Assembly (NCBI GenBank): GCA_047600605.1
Contig: JASGKK010000001.1
Span: forward strand, 930,001-994,000
Direction of reading: 5' to 3'
From: CAYMZZ01 sp047600605
Lineage (GTDB): Bacteria > Bacteroidota > Bacteroidia > Chitinophagales > Chitinophagaceae
Length of the DNA stretch: 64,000 nt
Part shown: positions 1 to 7,469 of the stretch, one piece after another
Numbering within the stretch: position 1 is the first letter of the stretch
Layout of the letters: each line of letters starts with the position of its first letter
Position numbers and translations under genes: made by a program
Notes under the pieces: generated by a model
What the model was told of the DNA's origin: nothing
Seen by the model: only the letters and a program-made list of their open reading frames with translations
Database searches by the model: none

Positions 1-596
1 TGATTCATGACATCTTCCACACCCAATAGTATTTGTTTATTGGCAACTACTTTTTCGAGATGCCCGTGCAATTGCAGTGTACAGAGGCCATGCATTGTGC
101 TCCATACCAGCAGGGCAAAAGATTCGGATTCGAATTTTTTGAAATAGCCATGTTCCTGGCAGGCATGTACAGTTGCCAGTAGTTGATGAAAGGCCTGGGC
201 ACCTTCTTCCCAGTGATGATCGGCGCATTCCTGTCCGAGGTAATCTATCGGCTCTTTCATCACAAACATGAGTTCATAGAAGTCGCGGTTTTCGAGAGCA
301 AATTGCATGTACACACGTCCCATTGCCTTGAGTCGTTCAAATGGATGTTCGATATGCGCCAGTACCTTGAATTGCCCGGCCAGTACTTTGAACCCTTCCT
401 GGTGCAGAGCATGTGCAATCTCTGTTTTGTCTTTGTAGTAGAGATAAATGGTGGTGGGGCTGAATTCAATCTCGGCAGCAATCTTCCGGATGGAAGTAGC
501 TTCAAACCCCTCTTTCAAAAACAGTTTCTTGGCGGCCTGCAAGATGCTCTCTTTCAGATCTTCCTTATGTTTTTGTTTACGTTCCCGGATTCCCAT
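1..596 (-). CDS. TetR/AcrR family transcriptional regulator (3' end outside window)
   Basis: The 198 visible residues begin MGIRERKQKHK and continue with a canonical TetR helix-turn-helix at about residues 12-58 (AAKKLFLKEGFEATSIRKIA, then SPTTIYLYYKDK). The C-terminal part, with YMQFALENRDFYELMF at about residues 100-115, resembles the WHG-type ligand-binding domain (TetR_C_33). Such proteins are homodimeric repressors whose ligand binding releases DNA. The ligand cannot be read from sequence. The gene is divergent from the DsbA-like gene. A 13-bp palindrome lies between its own -33 and -7 elements, which suggests autorepression. The reading frame is still open at base 1, so the C terminus lies outside the window. 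Family call is secure; target genes are inferred. Confidence 0.9.
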   Translation of the reverse strand, partial: MGIRERKQKHKEDLKESILQAAKKLFLKEGFEATSIRKIAAEIEFSPTTIYLYYKDKTEIAHALHQEGFKVLAGQFKVLAHIEHPFERLKAMGRVYMQFALENRDFYELMFVMKEPIDYLGQECADHHWEEGAQAFHQLLATVHACQEHGYFKKFESESFALLVWSTMHGLCTLQLHGHLEKVVANKQILLGVEDVMN

Positions 597-614
597 TATT
601 AATAATTTACACCA

Positions 615-644
615 CAAATATACTTAACAGTGTTAATTTACAAA
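615..644 (-). promoter_or_regulatory. Bacteroidota-type promoter of the TetR gene
   Basis: On the minus strand TTTG (641-644) is followed after 18 nt by TATATTTG (615-622). This fits the Bacteroidota housekeeping consensus TTTG-N17-23-TANNTTTG. The -7 element ends 18 nt before the ATG. Confidence 0.7.
624..636. promoter_or_regulatory. Palindromic operator candidate for the TetR regulator
   Basis: TTAACAGTGTTAA is a perfect 6-1-6 palindrome lying in the spacer between the -33 and -7 elements of the TetR promoter. A bound dimer there would block polymerase, so autoregulation is the natural inference. Confidence 0.55.
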
Positions 645-650
645 ATAATT

Positions 651-718
651 CTTCTTTCTCCCTTCTACCTTTACCCTTCTACCCCGCTTAAGACTTAAAA
701 CCTAAAACTTATTACTCA
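651..718. repeat. Word-like intergenic repeat (CCTTCTACC and CTTAAAAC classes)
   Basis: The gap between the TetR promoter and the DsbA-like gene holds reiterated words such as CTTCTACC, CTTTACC and CTTCTACC, followed by CTTAAAACCTAAAACTTATT. Similar words recur at about a dozen other gaps in the window. Confidence 0.5.
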
Positions 719-748
719 CTCCACTGTTGTAATGCCAAACTATACGTT

Positions 749-1417
749 ATGAAAGTAGAGATCTGGTCGGACGTGATGTGTCCGTTTTGTTATATCGGGA
801 AACGCCGGTTTGAAAAGGCACTGGCCGAATTTCCCGAACGTGACCAGGTGCAGGTGGAATGGAAAAGTTTTCAGCTGGCTCCGGGATTAAAAGTGCAAAA
901 GGGGCAAAGCCTTGATCAGTACCTGGCCAGCAGTAAAGGCTGGACACTTGAGCAGGCCCGTCAGGCCAATGAGCAGGTGACCGCCATGGCTGCCGGTGAA
1001 GGGCTCACTTATCATCTTGACAAAGCCATTGTAGCCAACAGCTTTGATGCCCATCGTCTTATTCAATTGGGAAAAGCGCATAACCGGGGCAATGAGATAG
1101 AAGAATCTTTATTCAATGCCTATTTCGTGGAAGGGAAAGATATTGCCGATGCCAACACGCTTCGTGAATTGGGTATTCGTGCGGGCTTATCCGAAACAGC
1201 AGTAGCCGACCTTCTCCAAAGCGATGCATATGCCGAAGCCGTGGAGAATGACATCTATGAATCGCGGCAAATCGGCGTGAAGGGAGTTCCCTTCTTTGTC
1301 CTCAATGACAAATATGCGGTGACGGGTGCACAGGCGGCAGAGACATTTGCCGGCGCTTTAAACAGAGCCTTCTCGGAATGGGAAAAGGAAAAAGAGACCC
1401 GCCCTGCAGCTGGCTGA
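749..1417 (+). CDS. DsbA family oxidoreductase, FrnE-like
   Basis: This 222-residue thioredoxin-fold protein of the DsbA/FrnE (2-hydroxychromene-2-carboxylate isomerase-like) family carries the redox motif C11-P-F-C14 straight after the first beta strand (MKVEIWSDVM). It has the family segment NSFDAHR at 97-103 and the cis-proline segment KGVPFF at 178-183. There is no signal peptide, so a cytoplasmic thiol-disulfide or isomerase role is likely. An upstream ATG at 732 reaches a stop after six codons, so 749 is the start. It is divergent from the TetR gene, which may control it. The substrate is unknown. Confidence 0.9.
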   Translation: MKVEIWSDVMCPFCYIGKRRFEKALAEFPERDQVQVEWKSFQLAPGLKVQKGQSLDQYLASSKGWTLEQARQANEQVTAMAAGEGLTYHLDKAIVANSFDAHRLIQLGKAHNRGNEIEESLFNAYFVEGKDIADANTLRELGIRAGLSETAVADLLQSDAYAEAVENDIYESRQIGVKGVPFFVLNDKYAVTGAQAAETFAGALNRAFSEWEKEKETRPAAG

Positions 1418-1581
1418 CACTTCAGTGAAAGAGGGTGTTTCGTCATAAAACGGCTTTTATTGTTTACCAGGTCAAAAAAAAACGGGCTGATTCGGCTTTT
1501 TAATGATGAATGATTGTAATTTCAATTCAGCATCGTTTTTAACAAACATTGCTCATTCATTAACCATCAAAATTTCGTCGT

Positions 1582-2031
1582 ATGCCTTCCAAGAAGAAAG
1601 CAAAAGCCAAACCGGCCCCGAAGAAAAAAGCTGCGAAAAAACCGGCGAAGAAAGCCGTAAAGAAAGCAGCGCCTAAAAAGGCTGGTAAGAAAAAAGTAGC
1701 TAAAAAAGCTGTTAAGAAAGCCGTTAAAAAAGCGGTGAAGAAAAAAGCAGCTCCTAAAAAAGCCGCTAAGAAGGCAGCACCCAAAAAAGCCGCCGCTAAA
1801 AAGCCGGTAAAAAAAGCAGCCCCCAAAAAGGCCGCTCCTAAAAAACCTGCTGTTAAAAAACCGGTAGCTAAGAAACCCGCAGCTAAAAAACCTAAACCCG
1901 CTCCGGCTCCTGTAGCAGCACCTGCTCCCGCACCGGTAGTTCCCGTGGTAGAGTCAACGCCTGTTCAGGGTGACATCTTCGAACCACTGGCTGATAGCGG
2001 TAATTTTGACAACGGCAATTCGAACGATTAA
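1582..2031 (+). CDS. Histone H1-like Lys/Ala/Pro-rich DNA-binding protein
   Basis: The 149-residue protein consists almost entirely of Lys, Ala and Pro from residue 1 to about 105, built from short repeats such as KKAAPKKA, KKAVKKA and AKKPVAKKP. It resembles the C-terminal domain of eukaryotic histone H1 and bacterial AlgP/HctB-type proteins. An Ala/Pro/Val linker follows (about 105-125), then an acidic tail (GDIFEPLADSG, NDNGN-type end) without lysine. Such basic repeats bind DNA non-specifically and compact the nucleoid. The gene is monocistronic with its own terminator and faces rpsG. The large open frame on the other strand is a by-product of the repeats. Confidence 0.85.
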   Translation: MPSKKKAKAKPAPKKKAAKKPAKKAVKKAAPKKAGKKKVAKKAVKKAVKKAVKKKAAPKKAAKKAAPKKAAAKKPVKKAAPKKAAPKKPAVKKPVAKKPAAKKPKPAPAPVAAPAPAPVVPVVESTPVQGDIFEPLADSGNFDNGNSND

Positions 2032-2056
2032 GTAAAGCAACTATATATCTTGTATC

Positions 2057-2084
2057 AGAGCTGGTTCCTGCCAGCTCTTTTTTA
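2057..2084 (+). terminator. Rho-independent terminator of the histone-like gene
   Basis: An 8-bp stem (AGAGCTGG/CCAGCTCT) with a 6-nt loop runs straight into a T tract. Confidence 0.85.
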
Positions 2085-2132
2085 TTGCAGTTAACTGATC
2101 TGTTGTAAAAGAAATGGGGCTGCAGTAAAATG

Positions 2133-2162
2133 AAAAACGCCGCTTCAGGGAAGCGGCGTTTT
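2133..2162 (-). terminator. Terminator of rpsL-rpsG
   Basis: A 12-bp perfect stem (AAAACGCCGCTT) with a 5-nt loop ends in T-rich sequence on the minus strand, 22 nt beyond rpsG. Its A/T ends could also let it act on the plus strand. Confidence 0.85.
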
Positions 2163-2183
2163 ATCAATTGCTTTATTCTGTGA

Positions 2184-2651
2184 TTATACACGGAAGTGAG
2201 CGAAAGCCTTGTTGGCTTCAGCCATCCGGTGTGTATCTTCTTTCTTTTTGAAAGCAGCACCTTCACCTTTGCTGGCAGCTACGATCTCATTGGCCAGTTT
2301 ATCAGCCATGCTACGGCCGTTTCTCTCGCGGCTGTAACGGATGAGCCATTTAATGCTCAGAGATACCTTACGGTCAGGACGTACCTCAGAAGGAATCTGG
2401 AAAGTGGCACCACCAATACGACGGCTGCGTACTTCTACAGCAGGCGTAACATTAGCCAGTGCACGTCTCCATACTTCATATCCGTCCTCACTGGTTTGCT
2501 TGGCTACTTTTTCCAGCGCGTCGTAAAAGATAGTGAATGCTCCACTTTTCTTTCCTTCCCACATCAGGTTGTTGACAAAACGGGTAACCAGTTTGTCGTT
2601 GTACCGGGGATCAGGCGCCAGGGGGAGTTTTTTTGCTTGTGCTTTCCGCAT
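2184..2651 (-). CDS. rpsG: 30S ribosomal protein S7
   Basis: This 155-residue S7 organises the 3' major domain of 16S rRNA and the head of the small subunit. It has the family N terminus MRKAQAKK, the core VTRFVNNLMWEGKKSGAF and the segment VEVRSRRIGGATFQIPSEVR. The C-terminal helix HRMAEANKAFAHFRV is intact. It follows rpsL by 44 nt in the same direction and is clearly cotranscribed. fusA, which usually follows in the str operon, is absent: a strong terminator and the convergent histone-like gene come next. Confidence 0.98.
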   Translation of the reverse strand: MRKAQAKKLPLAPDPRYNDKLVTRFVNNLMWEGKKSGAFTIFYDALEKVAKQTSEDGYEVWRRALANVTPAVEVRSRRIGGATFQIPSEVRPDRKVSLSIKWLIRYSRERNGRSMADKLANEIVAASKGEGAAFKKKEDTHRMAEANKAFAHFRV

Positions 2652-2695
2652 GACTTATAATAGATTGTACTTGTGAGCTGATTAATTATGTCTGA

Positions 2696-3076
2696 TTATT
2701 TCTTCGCTTTTTCTTTCTTGGTACCGTATTTAGAACGGCTCTGCTTACGGTCTTTTACACCAGCAGTATCCAGCGATCCGCGAACGATGTGATAACGCAC
2801 ACCTGGCAGATCTTTTACCCGGCCACCGCGGATCAGCACGATGGAGTGTTCCTGCAGGTTATGACCTTCACCCGGAATGTAGGCAATCACCTCCACTTTA
2901 TTGGTCAAACGCACTTTGGCTACTTTACGAAGAGCAGAGTTAGGCTTTTTGGGAGTAGTGGTATACACACGTGTACATACGCCACGACGCTGAGGACACT
3001 GATCCAAAGCCCGGGATTTGCTCTTTGCCCGGATTATTTCTCTTCCTTTTCTTACTAATTGCTGAATAGTAGGCAT
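2696..3076 (-). CDS. rpsL: 30S ribosomal protein S12
   Basis: This 126-residue S12, the decoding-centre protein, has the invariant TTTPKKPNSALRK segment with both lysines (K43, K44) at the streptomycin-resistance positions, so this allele looks wild type. The second conserved loop YIPGEGHNLQEHS and the segment GGRVKDLPGVRYH are also intact, and a basic tail KYGTKKEKAKK closes the protein. It is the first gene of an rpsL-rpsG operon and has a well-formed promoter 25 nt upstream. Confidence 0.98.
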   Translation of the reverse strand: MPTIQQLVRKGREIIRAKSKSRALDQCPQRRGVCTRVYTTTPKKPNSALRKVAKVRLTNKVEVIAYIPGEGHNLQEHSIVLIRGGRVKDLPGVRYHIVRGSLDTAGVKDRKQSRSKYGTKKEKAKK

Positions 3077-3101
3077 TCTGAATGCTTTATTTTTGGGACG
3101 G

Positions 3102-3133
3102 CAAAGGTAAAGGCCCTGATGGGAAATACCAAA
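3102..3133 (-). promoter_or_regulatory. rpsL-rpsG promoter
   Basis: On the minus strand TTTG (3130-3133) is followed after 20 nt by TACCTTTG (3102-3109). This is a full match to the Bacteroidota -33/-7 pattern and lies 25 nt before the rpsL ATG. Confidence 0.75.
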
Positions 3134-3231
3134 AAAACGTCCTTTTATTTATAATTATAAATCCCCAAAATAGAGGCTGCTGTGGATAAAAGATACTTGG
3201 AGGTCAACTGTGAATCAGCTTTTTAGCCTCT

Positions 3232-4296
3232 TTATACCTTTACCATCCAGCCAAATTTATCGGCAATCCGTCCTTCGCGGATATCATTGAGCCATTTCTT
3301 AATAGCTGGCGAAATAGTATAACCCTCGGTATCAAATGTCATTGAATATCCTTTGTAACTCAACTCTTTAACCGGTGCTATCACAGCTGCCGTGCCGGTT
3401 CCGAATACTTCGGTCAGCTGGCCTGCCTTATACGCTGCAACCAGCTCATCAATATTGATCCGGCGCTCTTCTACCGGTATATTCATTTCTTCCAGTCCCT
3501 TAATCACGCTGGCTCGGGTTACGCCCTCCAGGATGGTTCCTTCTTCGAGCGAAGGAGTGATAGCCCGGCCATTGATCACAAAAAATACATTCATCATACC
3601 TACTTCCTGCAGCCACTTATGCTCAAAGGCATCTGTCCACAGTACCTGGTCAAAACCCTGCTGGCGGGCCAGTGTGCTGGCCAGCATACTGCCTCCATAG
3701 TTACCGGCATTTTTAGAAAAACCCACTCCACCGGGCGCTGCACGGGTATACTTTTCCTCTACCAGTATGCGCATAGGGTTTACAAAATAAGGACCTGTGG
3801 GACTCAGCAGGATCAGAAACTTATAAGTTGCTGAAGGACGTACCCCCAGCGCTTCATCGGTGGCAAACATTACCGGACGGATATACAGGCTGTGATCTTT
3901 ATAGGCAGGCACCCAGTCTTTGTCCAGCGCGATCAGTTGACGCATGCCTTCCATAAATATTTCTTCGGGTACCACCGGCATATTCATTCGCTCGGCAGAC
4001 TGATTAAACCGCCGGAAATTGTCAGATGGTCGGAAAATATGCGCCTCTCCCTGTTCATCTTTATAGGCTTTAATACCTTCAAAAATAGCCTGTCCGTAAT
4101 GCAGAGCAGCCATGGAAGGCTCCAGCTGCAGGGCCTGATAAGGCCGGATCACTACTTTTTTCCATTCGCCATCCGCATAATCGGCCTCCAGCATGTGGTC
4201 GGTAAAATATTTTCCGAAAGGAACATTCTCCAGGCTGATGTCCTGCAATTTGCTTCGTTGTACTTTGGTCACTGAAATATCCATAACCCCGGTCAT
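3232..4296 (-). CDS. ilvE: Branched-chain amino acid aminotransferase
   Basis: This 354-residue class IV PLP aminotransferase is of the eukaryote-like BCAT II form. It transfers the amino group between glutamate and the branched-chain 2-oxo acids in the last step of Leu, Ile and Val synthesis. The PLP lysine is K195 in GFSKNAGNYGGSM. Family blocks LHYGQAIFEGIKAY (66-79), LYIRPVMFAT (137-146) and GTGTAAVI near residue 300 are present. Met1 is used here; Met5 (MDISVTK) is an equally plausible start. It is monocistronic and divergent from the next hypothetical gene. Confidence 0.95.
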   Translation of the reverse strand: MTGVMDISVTKVQRSKLQDISLENVPFGKYFTDHMLEADYADGEWKKVVIRPYQALQLEPSMAALHYGQAIFEGIKAYKDEQGEAHIFRPSDNFRRFNQSAERMNMPVVPEEIFMEGMRQLIALDKDWVPAYKDHSLYIRPVMFATDEALGVRPSATYKFLILLSPTGPYFVNPMRILVEEKYTRAAPGGVGFSKNAGNYGGSMLASTLARQQGFDQVLWTDAFEHKWLQEVGMMNVFFVINGRAITPSLEEGTILEGVTRASVIKGLEEMNIPVEERRINIDELVAAYKAGQLTEVFGTGTAAVIAPVKELSYKGYSMTFDTEGYTISPAIKKWLNDIREGRIADKFGWMVKV

Positions 4297-4303
4297 AATG
4301 ATT

Positions 4304-4311
4304 TATTTTTG
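4304..4311 (+). promoter_or_regulatory. -7 promoter element (TATTTTTG)
   Basis: An exact TANNTTTG match 52 nt before the ATG of the following hypothetical gene. No -33 TTTG is evident. Confidence 0.4.
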
Positions 4312-4363
4312 CCCGGCAAAGAAACAAAAAAAACCTAACACCTATTCGTTTCAACCGATCAAT

Positions 4364-4957
4364 ATGCCGCTCAACGATATTCAACTGCCTGCTTCTCTCC
4401 TGACTGACCTTTACGGACAGATGCTGGTGCTTACAGATGATGCAGAAAAGGTAAAAGGTAAAAGAATAAAGGAAGAAGGCCCTGGCGAAGCACTTATCAG
4501 CGACGTAACGGTTGAGCCTGTAGCGGCCCCCACCCCTTCTACTTCTGACCTTTCACCTTCCGCCTCCTCCTGGCAGGCACTGGGACATAACCAGAAAGAT
4601 ATTTCCATTGTGGTGAACTATGCAGGCATTACTCATTTGCCGGATACAGAACTGCAGTTTCTTACCAATATACTCAGCGCCTGTAAACTGAGCCTGGCCG
4701 ATGTGGCCATTGTAAATTATCATGCGCATGCCGGCACTCCGGTACGTCAGTTTCTGGAGCATTTTCATAGCAAAACTGTCCTGCTTTTCGGAGTCACTCC
4801 AGATCAGTTTGGGCTATCGGCCCGCTTTCCGGAATTTCAGGTACAGCAACTGGCAGGTGTGACTTATTTGTCTTCTCCGGCCCTTGAAATATGCAGTGCC
4901 GACCAGGATCTGAAAAAACAACTGTGGACAAGCCTGAAACGCATTTTCAGCATATAA
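4364..4957 (+). CDS. Conserved hypothetical protein with a low-complexity insertion
   Basis: The 197-residue product is not firmly recognised. The frame stays open further upstream, but that part overlaps ilvE; the ATG giving MPLNDIQLPASLL follows a plausible promoter and is preferred. The C-terminal half (LLFGVTPDQFGLS, then LWTSLKRIF at the end) has the look of a compact alpha/beta protein of the uracil-DNA-glycosylase/HolD (DNA polymerase III psi) type; this is a weak impression only. Residues about 27-70, rich in K, E, P, S and T, are encoded by an inverted pair of word repeats and look inserted. It sits 24 nt before rdgB in the same direction and is probably cotranscribed with it. Confidence 0.65.
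   Translation: MPLNDIQLPASLLTDLYGQMLVLTDDAEKVKGKRIKEEGPGEALISDVTVEPVAAPTPSTSDLSPSASSWQALGHNQKDISIVVNYAGITHLPDTELQFLTNILSACKLSLADVAIVNYHAHAGTPVRQFLEHFHSKTVLLFGVTPDQFGLSARFPEFQVQQLAGVTYLSSPALEICSADQDLKKQLWTSLKRIFSI
4445..4563. repeat. Inverted word repeat inside a coding sequence
   Basis: The left arm (4445-4480, words AAGGTAAAAGGTAAAAG) and right arm (4532-4563, which reads AAGGTGAAAGGT on the minus strand) are imperfect inverted copies about 50 nt apart. The same words occur in intergenic repeats at 35761-35785 and 44751-44785. Both arms are read in frame as low-complexity peptide. Confidence 0.5.
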
Positions 4958-4981
4958 AAAAGTTTCCATTATCTTGTTGTC

Positions 4982-5575
4982 ATGAAGCTCATTTTCGCAA
5001 CCAATAACCAGCATAAAGTGGATGAGATCAGGCATGCTACCGGCAGTATGCTGGAGCTGCTCACCCTCAGCGAAGCTGGTATTGATATGGATATTCCTGA
5101 ACCCTTTGATACCATTGAAGCCAATGCATCCGAAAAATCGAGAGTGATTTATCAGCTTACCGGGCTGGATTGTTTTAGTGAGGATACCGGACTCGAAGTA
5201 GAAATCCTGAATGGCGAGCCGGGTGTCAAAAGCGCCCGTTATGCGGGTGATGAAAGGTCTTCTGAAAAAAATATCGATAAACTTCTGCAAAAACTCGAAG
5301 GGGCTGACAATCGTCGTGCCCGTTTCAAAACCATCATATCCCTGCTGATCAATGGAAAGGAAACTATTTTTGAAGGTATTTGCGAAGGTCATATCCTAAC
5401 CGAGCGCCGGGGCGGCCAGGGCTTTGGCTACGATCCGGTATTTGTACCTCAGGGCGATACCCGTAGTTTTGCCGAAATGGGACTGGCAGAAAAGGAACAA
5501 TACAGCCATCGGGCCAGGGCTACGCAAAAACTGGTAGCATTTTTGAATACGCTGGCACAGAAATCAGAAAATTGA
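4982..5575 (+). CDS. rdgB: XTP/dITP diphosphatase (RdgB/HAM1 family)
   Basis: This 197-residue HAM1-family pyrophosphatase hydrolyses XTP, dITP and ITP to monophosphates and so keeps deaminated purines out of DNA and RNA. It shows the N-terminal TNNQHK motif (7-12), SEDTG with catalytic D68, the ARYAG segment, GFGYDPVF near residue 147 and SHRARA near 177. All substrate and metal-binding motifs are intact and the length is normal. Its TGA overlaps the TTG start of the sigma-factor gene, so translation of the two is probably coupled. Confidence 0.95.
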   Translation: MKLIFATNNQHKVDEIRHATGSMLELLTLSEAGIDMDIPEPFDTIEANASEKSRVIYQLTGLDCFSEDTGLEVEILNGEPGVKSARYAGDERSSEKNIDKLLQKLEGADNRRARFKTIISLLINGKETIFEGICEGHILTERRGGQGFGYDPVFVPQGDTRSFAEMGLAEKEQYSHRARATQKLVAFLNTLAQKSEN

Positions 5576-6144
5576 ACGCCGCAAGCAACCAAAATATCAC
5601 TGAAAGCGACTTAATCAATGGATGCATTGATGGAGACCGCCGCATGCAGGAAGAGCTCTACCGCCGCTTTTCTCCCCGCATGTACGCCGTTTGCCTGCGC
5701 TACGCAGGCAATGCTGAAGAAGCTGAAGACATTCTGCAGGAAGGCTTTATCAAAGTATTCAAAAAACTGAGCAGCTTCCGGGGCGAGGGCTCCTTTGAAG
5801 GGTGGATACGCAGGATCTTTGTCAATACAGCTATTGAACACTTCCGGCGCAAACGTTACCTGCAGCCCGTCACGGAAAAGGAAGAAAACAGCATCGAGGG
5901 TAATTACCTGTCGGTACTGGACAACCTGGCCGAGCGTGATATACTCGGGCTGGTACAAAAACTTTCGCCTGGGTACCGCACCGTTTTTAACATGTATGTG
6001 GTCGAAGGATACACACACAAGGAAATCGGCGATATCATGGGAATCAGTGAAGGCACCAGCAAATCACAATTATCCCGGGCCAAAGTGCTGCTACAGGAAA
6101 TGGTAAAACAGTTTCTGGAACAAAAAGCGAATAAACGACCATGA
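5572..6144 (+). CDS. ECF-type RNA polymerase sigma factor
   Basis: The 190-residue protein has sigma region 2 at about 25-95 (ELYRRFSPRMYAVCLRYAGN, then EDILQEGFIKVF) and region 4 at about 130-182 (SPGYRTVFNMYVVEGYTHKE, then SEGTSKSQLSRAK). The TTG at 5572 overlaps the rdgB stop by three bases; the next in-frame Met (residue 25) would cut into region 2, so TTG is the likely start. The following gene overlaps by four bases (ATGA) and encodes its probable anti-sigma partner. The stimulus and regulon are unknown. Confidence 0.93.
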   Translation: MNAASNQNITESDLINGCIDGDRRMQEELYRRFSPRMYAVCLRYAGNAEEAEDILQEGFIKVFKKLSSFRGEGSFEGWIRRIFVNTAIEHFRRKRYLQPVTEKEENSIEGNYLSVLDNLAERDILGLVQKLSPGYRTVFNMYVVEGYTHKEIGDIMGISEGTSKSQLSRAKVLLQEMVKQFLEQKANKRP

Positions 6145-6947
6145 ACAGCCTCCGCAATAAAATGCACAACTACGAAGTTCCGCCCCCTGCCGGGGTATGG
6201 GACCGGGTAGCTGCTGCACTGGATGAGGCTGAGCAGGGCAGCAGTTTTGTGACTGCACTGCAACAAATGGAAGTATCTCCTCCCCCTGCAGCCTGGAAAG
6301 GCATTGCCGCTTCTCTGGAAGGTGAGGAGGCCACAGCACCTGTGGTAAAACCGGTTTACAGAAGACTTCCCCAGATCGTACGGTATGCCGCTGCCGCAAT
6401 TCTTTTATTGCTGGCCACCTATGGCGTCATAAGACTCGGCTCAGATGCAGAAGAAGCAGATCCGGACATAACCAGCTCGGCTCCCGCCGCTCCTGCAGAC
6501 AGCCCCGCTGCCCGCACCGCCATTCCCCATGATGCTGTAACCGGCAATCAGCCTTCCGCTGTGGAAGCCCCGGCCCAGCCATCATCCGGCACCCGTGAAG
6601 CACCCGTACATTTTGCGCGCAACAACCGCAGCAATACTGCGGCCCTTGCCGAAACCATGCCTGCTGCTCAACTGGCAAAAGCTATCTATACCTACAACGA
6701 CCATGTACCTAAAATTGCCGATCGTTATATAACCCTGCTCACACCCGATGGATCGTTTATCCGCATGGCTAAAAAATGGGGCAATCTCCTTTGCTGTGTA
6801 GCCGGTGAAGAACAGGATGTAGATTGCAAAAATCAGTTAAAAGCCTGGCAGGATAAGCTGGCTGAGTCATCCATACTCTCCGCTCCCGGCAACTTTATGG
6901 ATATTGTGACACTTGTCAACTCGCTCAACGACGACACTCAACTCTGA
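6141..6947 (+). CDS. Probable anti-sigma factor, single-pass membrane protein
   Basis: This 268-residue protein is translationally coupled to the ECF sigma factor. Its N-terminal cytoplasmic part contains two related motifs, YEVPPPAGVWDRVAAALDEA (11-30) and MEVSPPPAAWKGIAASLEGE (43-62), apparently a duplicated sigma-binding unit. One membrane segment follows (about 79-98). An Ala/Pro/Ser-rich linker leads to a conserved-looking outer domain with paired cysteines (LLCCVAGEEQDVDC). The HxxxCxxC zinc motif of ZAS anti-sigma factors is absent. Function is inferred from operon position and topology. Confidence 0.75.
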   Translation: MNSLRNKMHNYEVPPPAGVWDRVAAALDEAEQGSSFVTALQQMEVSPPPAAWKGIAASLEGEEATAPVVKPVYRRLPQIVRYAAAAILLLLATYGVIRLGSDAEEADPDITSSAPAAPADSPAARTAIPHDAVTGNQPSAVEAPAQPSSGTREAPVHFARNNRSNTAALAETMPAAQLAKAIYTYNDHVPKIADRYITLLTPDGSFIRMAKKWGNLLCCVAGEEQDVDCKNQLKAWQDKLAESSILSAPGNFMDIVTLVNSLNDDTQL

Positions 6948-7019
6948 TTATTCATTTCACTATTATTCATTCACAGGCTGTACTATTCCCTGCAGGCGTT
7001 TTCTTATTTTTACCCGAAA

Positions 7020-7027
7020 TACTTTTG
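7020..7027 (+). promoter_or_regulatory. -7 promoter element (TACTTTTG)
   Basis: An exact TANNTTTG match ending one base before the ATG of the thioesterase gene. If it is real, the transcript would be leaderless or nearly so. Confidence 0.35.
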
Positions 7028-7028
7028 C

Positions 7029-7469
7029 ATGGCCCGCATCAAGATTGACCTGCCTGATCTCTTTGGCTTTACCTGCGCTATCCCCGTACGGATATCGGAT
7101 ATTAACTACGGCGGCCATGTTGGCAATGACGCCATACTTTCACTGATACATGAAGCCCGGTTACAGTACCTGCAGCAGTATGGCTATACCGAACTTGATC
7201 TCGGAGGAGCCGGGTTGATCATGGCCGATGCCGCAATAGAATTCAAACAGGAATTGTTTTATGGAGAAACAGTCCTTGTATCCGTAACCGCTGCCGGATG
7301 GAGTCGTATCGGATTTGACCTGTTTTATAAACTGGAAAAGAAGAAGACAGACGGCACTCCTGTGCTGGTAGCCGCTGCTAAAACCGGTATGGTCTGTTAT
7401 GACTACCGGTTAAAGAAAGTAACAGCAGTACCTGCTGCCGCAGTTGCCAAAATGAAAGTGACTGAGTAA
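7029..7469 (+). CDS. Acyl-CoA thioesterase, 4HBT hotdog family
   Basis: The 146-residue protein has a 4-hydroxybenzoyl-CoA-thioesterase-like hotdog fold. The segment VRISDINYGGHVGNDAILSL (about 21-40) corresponds to the family's DxxxxGHVxN active-site region, and AAIEFKQELFYGETVLVSV to the central sheet. Such enzymes hydrolyse acyl-CoA or acyl-ACP thioesters; the acyl specificity cannot be predicted. No alternative Met exists near the N terminus. Its stop codon abuts the stop codon of convergent aroE with no intervening base. Confidence 0.85.
   Translation: MARIKIDLPDLFGFTCAIPVRISDINYGGHVGNDAILSLIHEARLQYLQQYGYTELDLGGAGLIMADAAIEFKQELFYGETVLVSVTAAGWSRIGFDLFYKLEKKKTDGTPVLVAAAKTGMVCYDYRLKKVTAVPAAAVAKMKVTE

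Noticed and set aside
1560..1826. Minus-strand frame coding an Ala/Phe/Leu repeat protein
   Set aside because: It is the complement of the Lys/Ala repeat codons of the histone-like gene.
4193..4363. Upstream extension of the hypothetical gene at 4364
   Set aside because: It overlaps the ilvE start on the other strand and precedes a good -7 element; the later ATG fits better.
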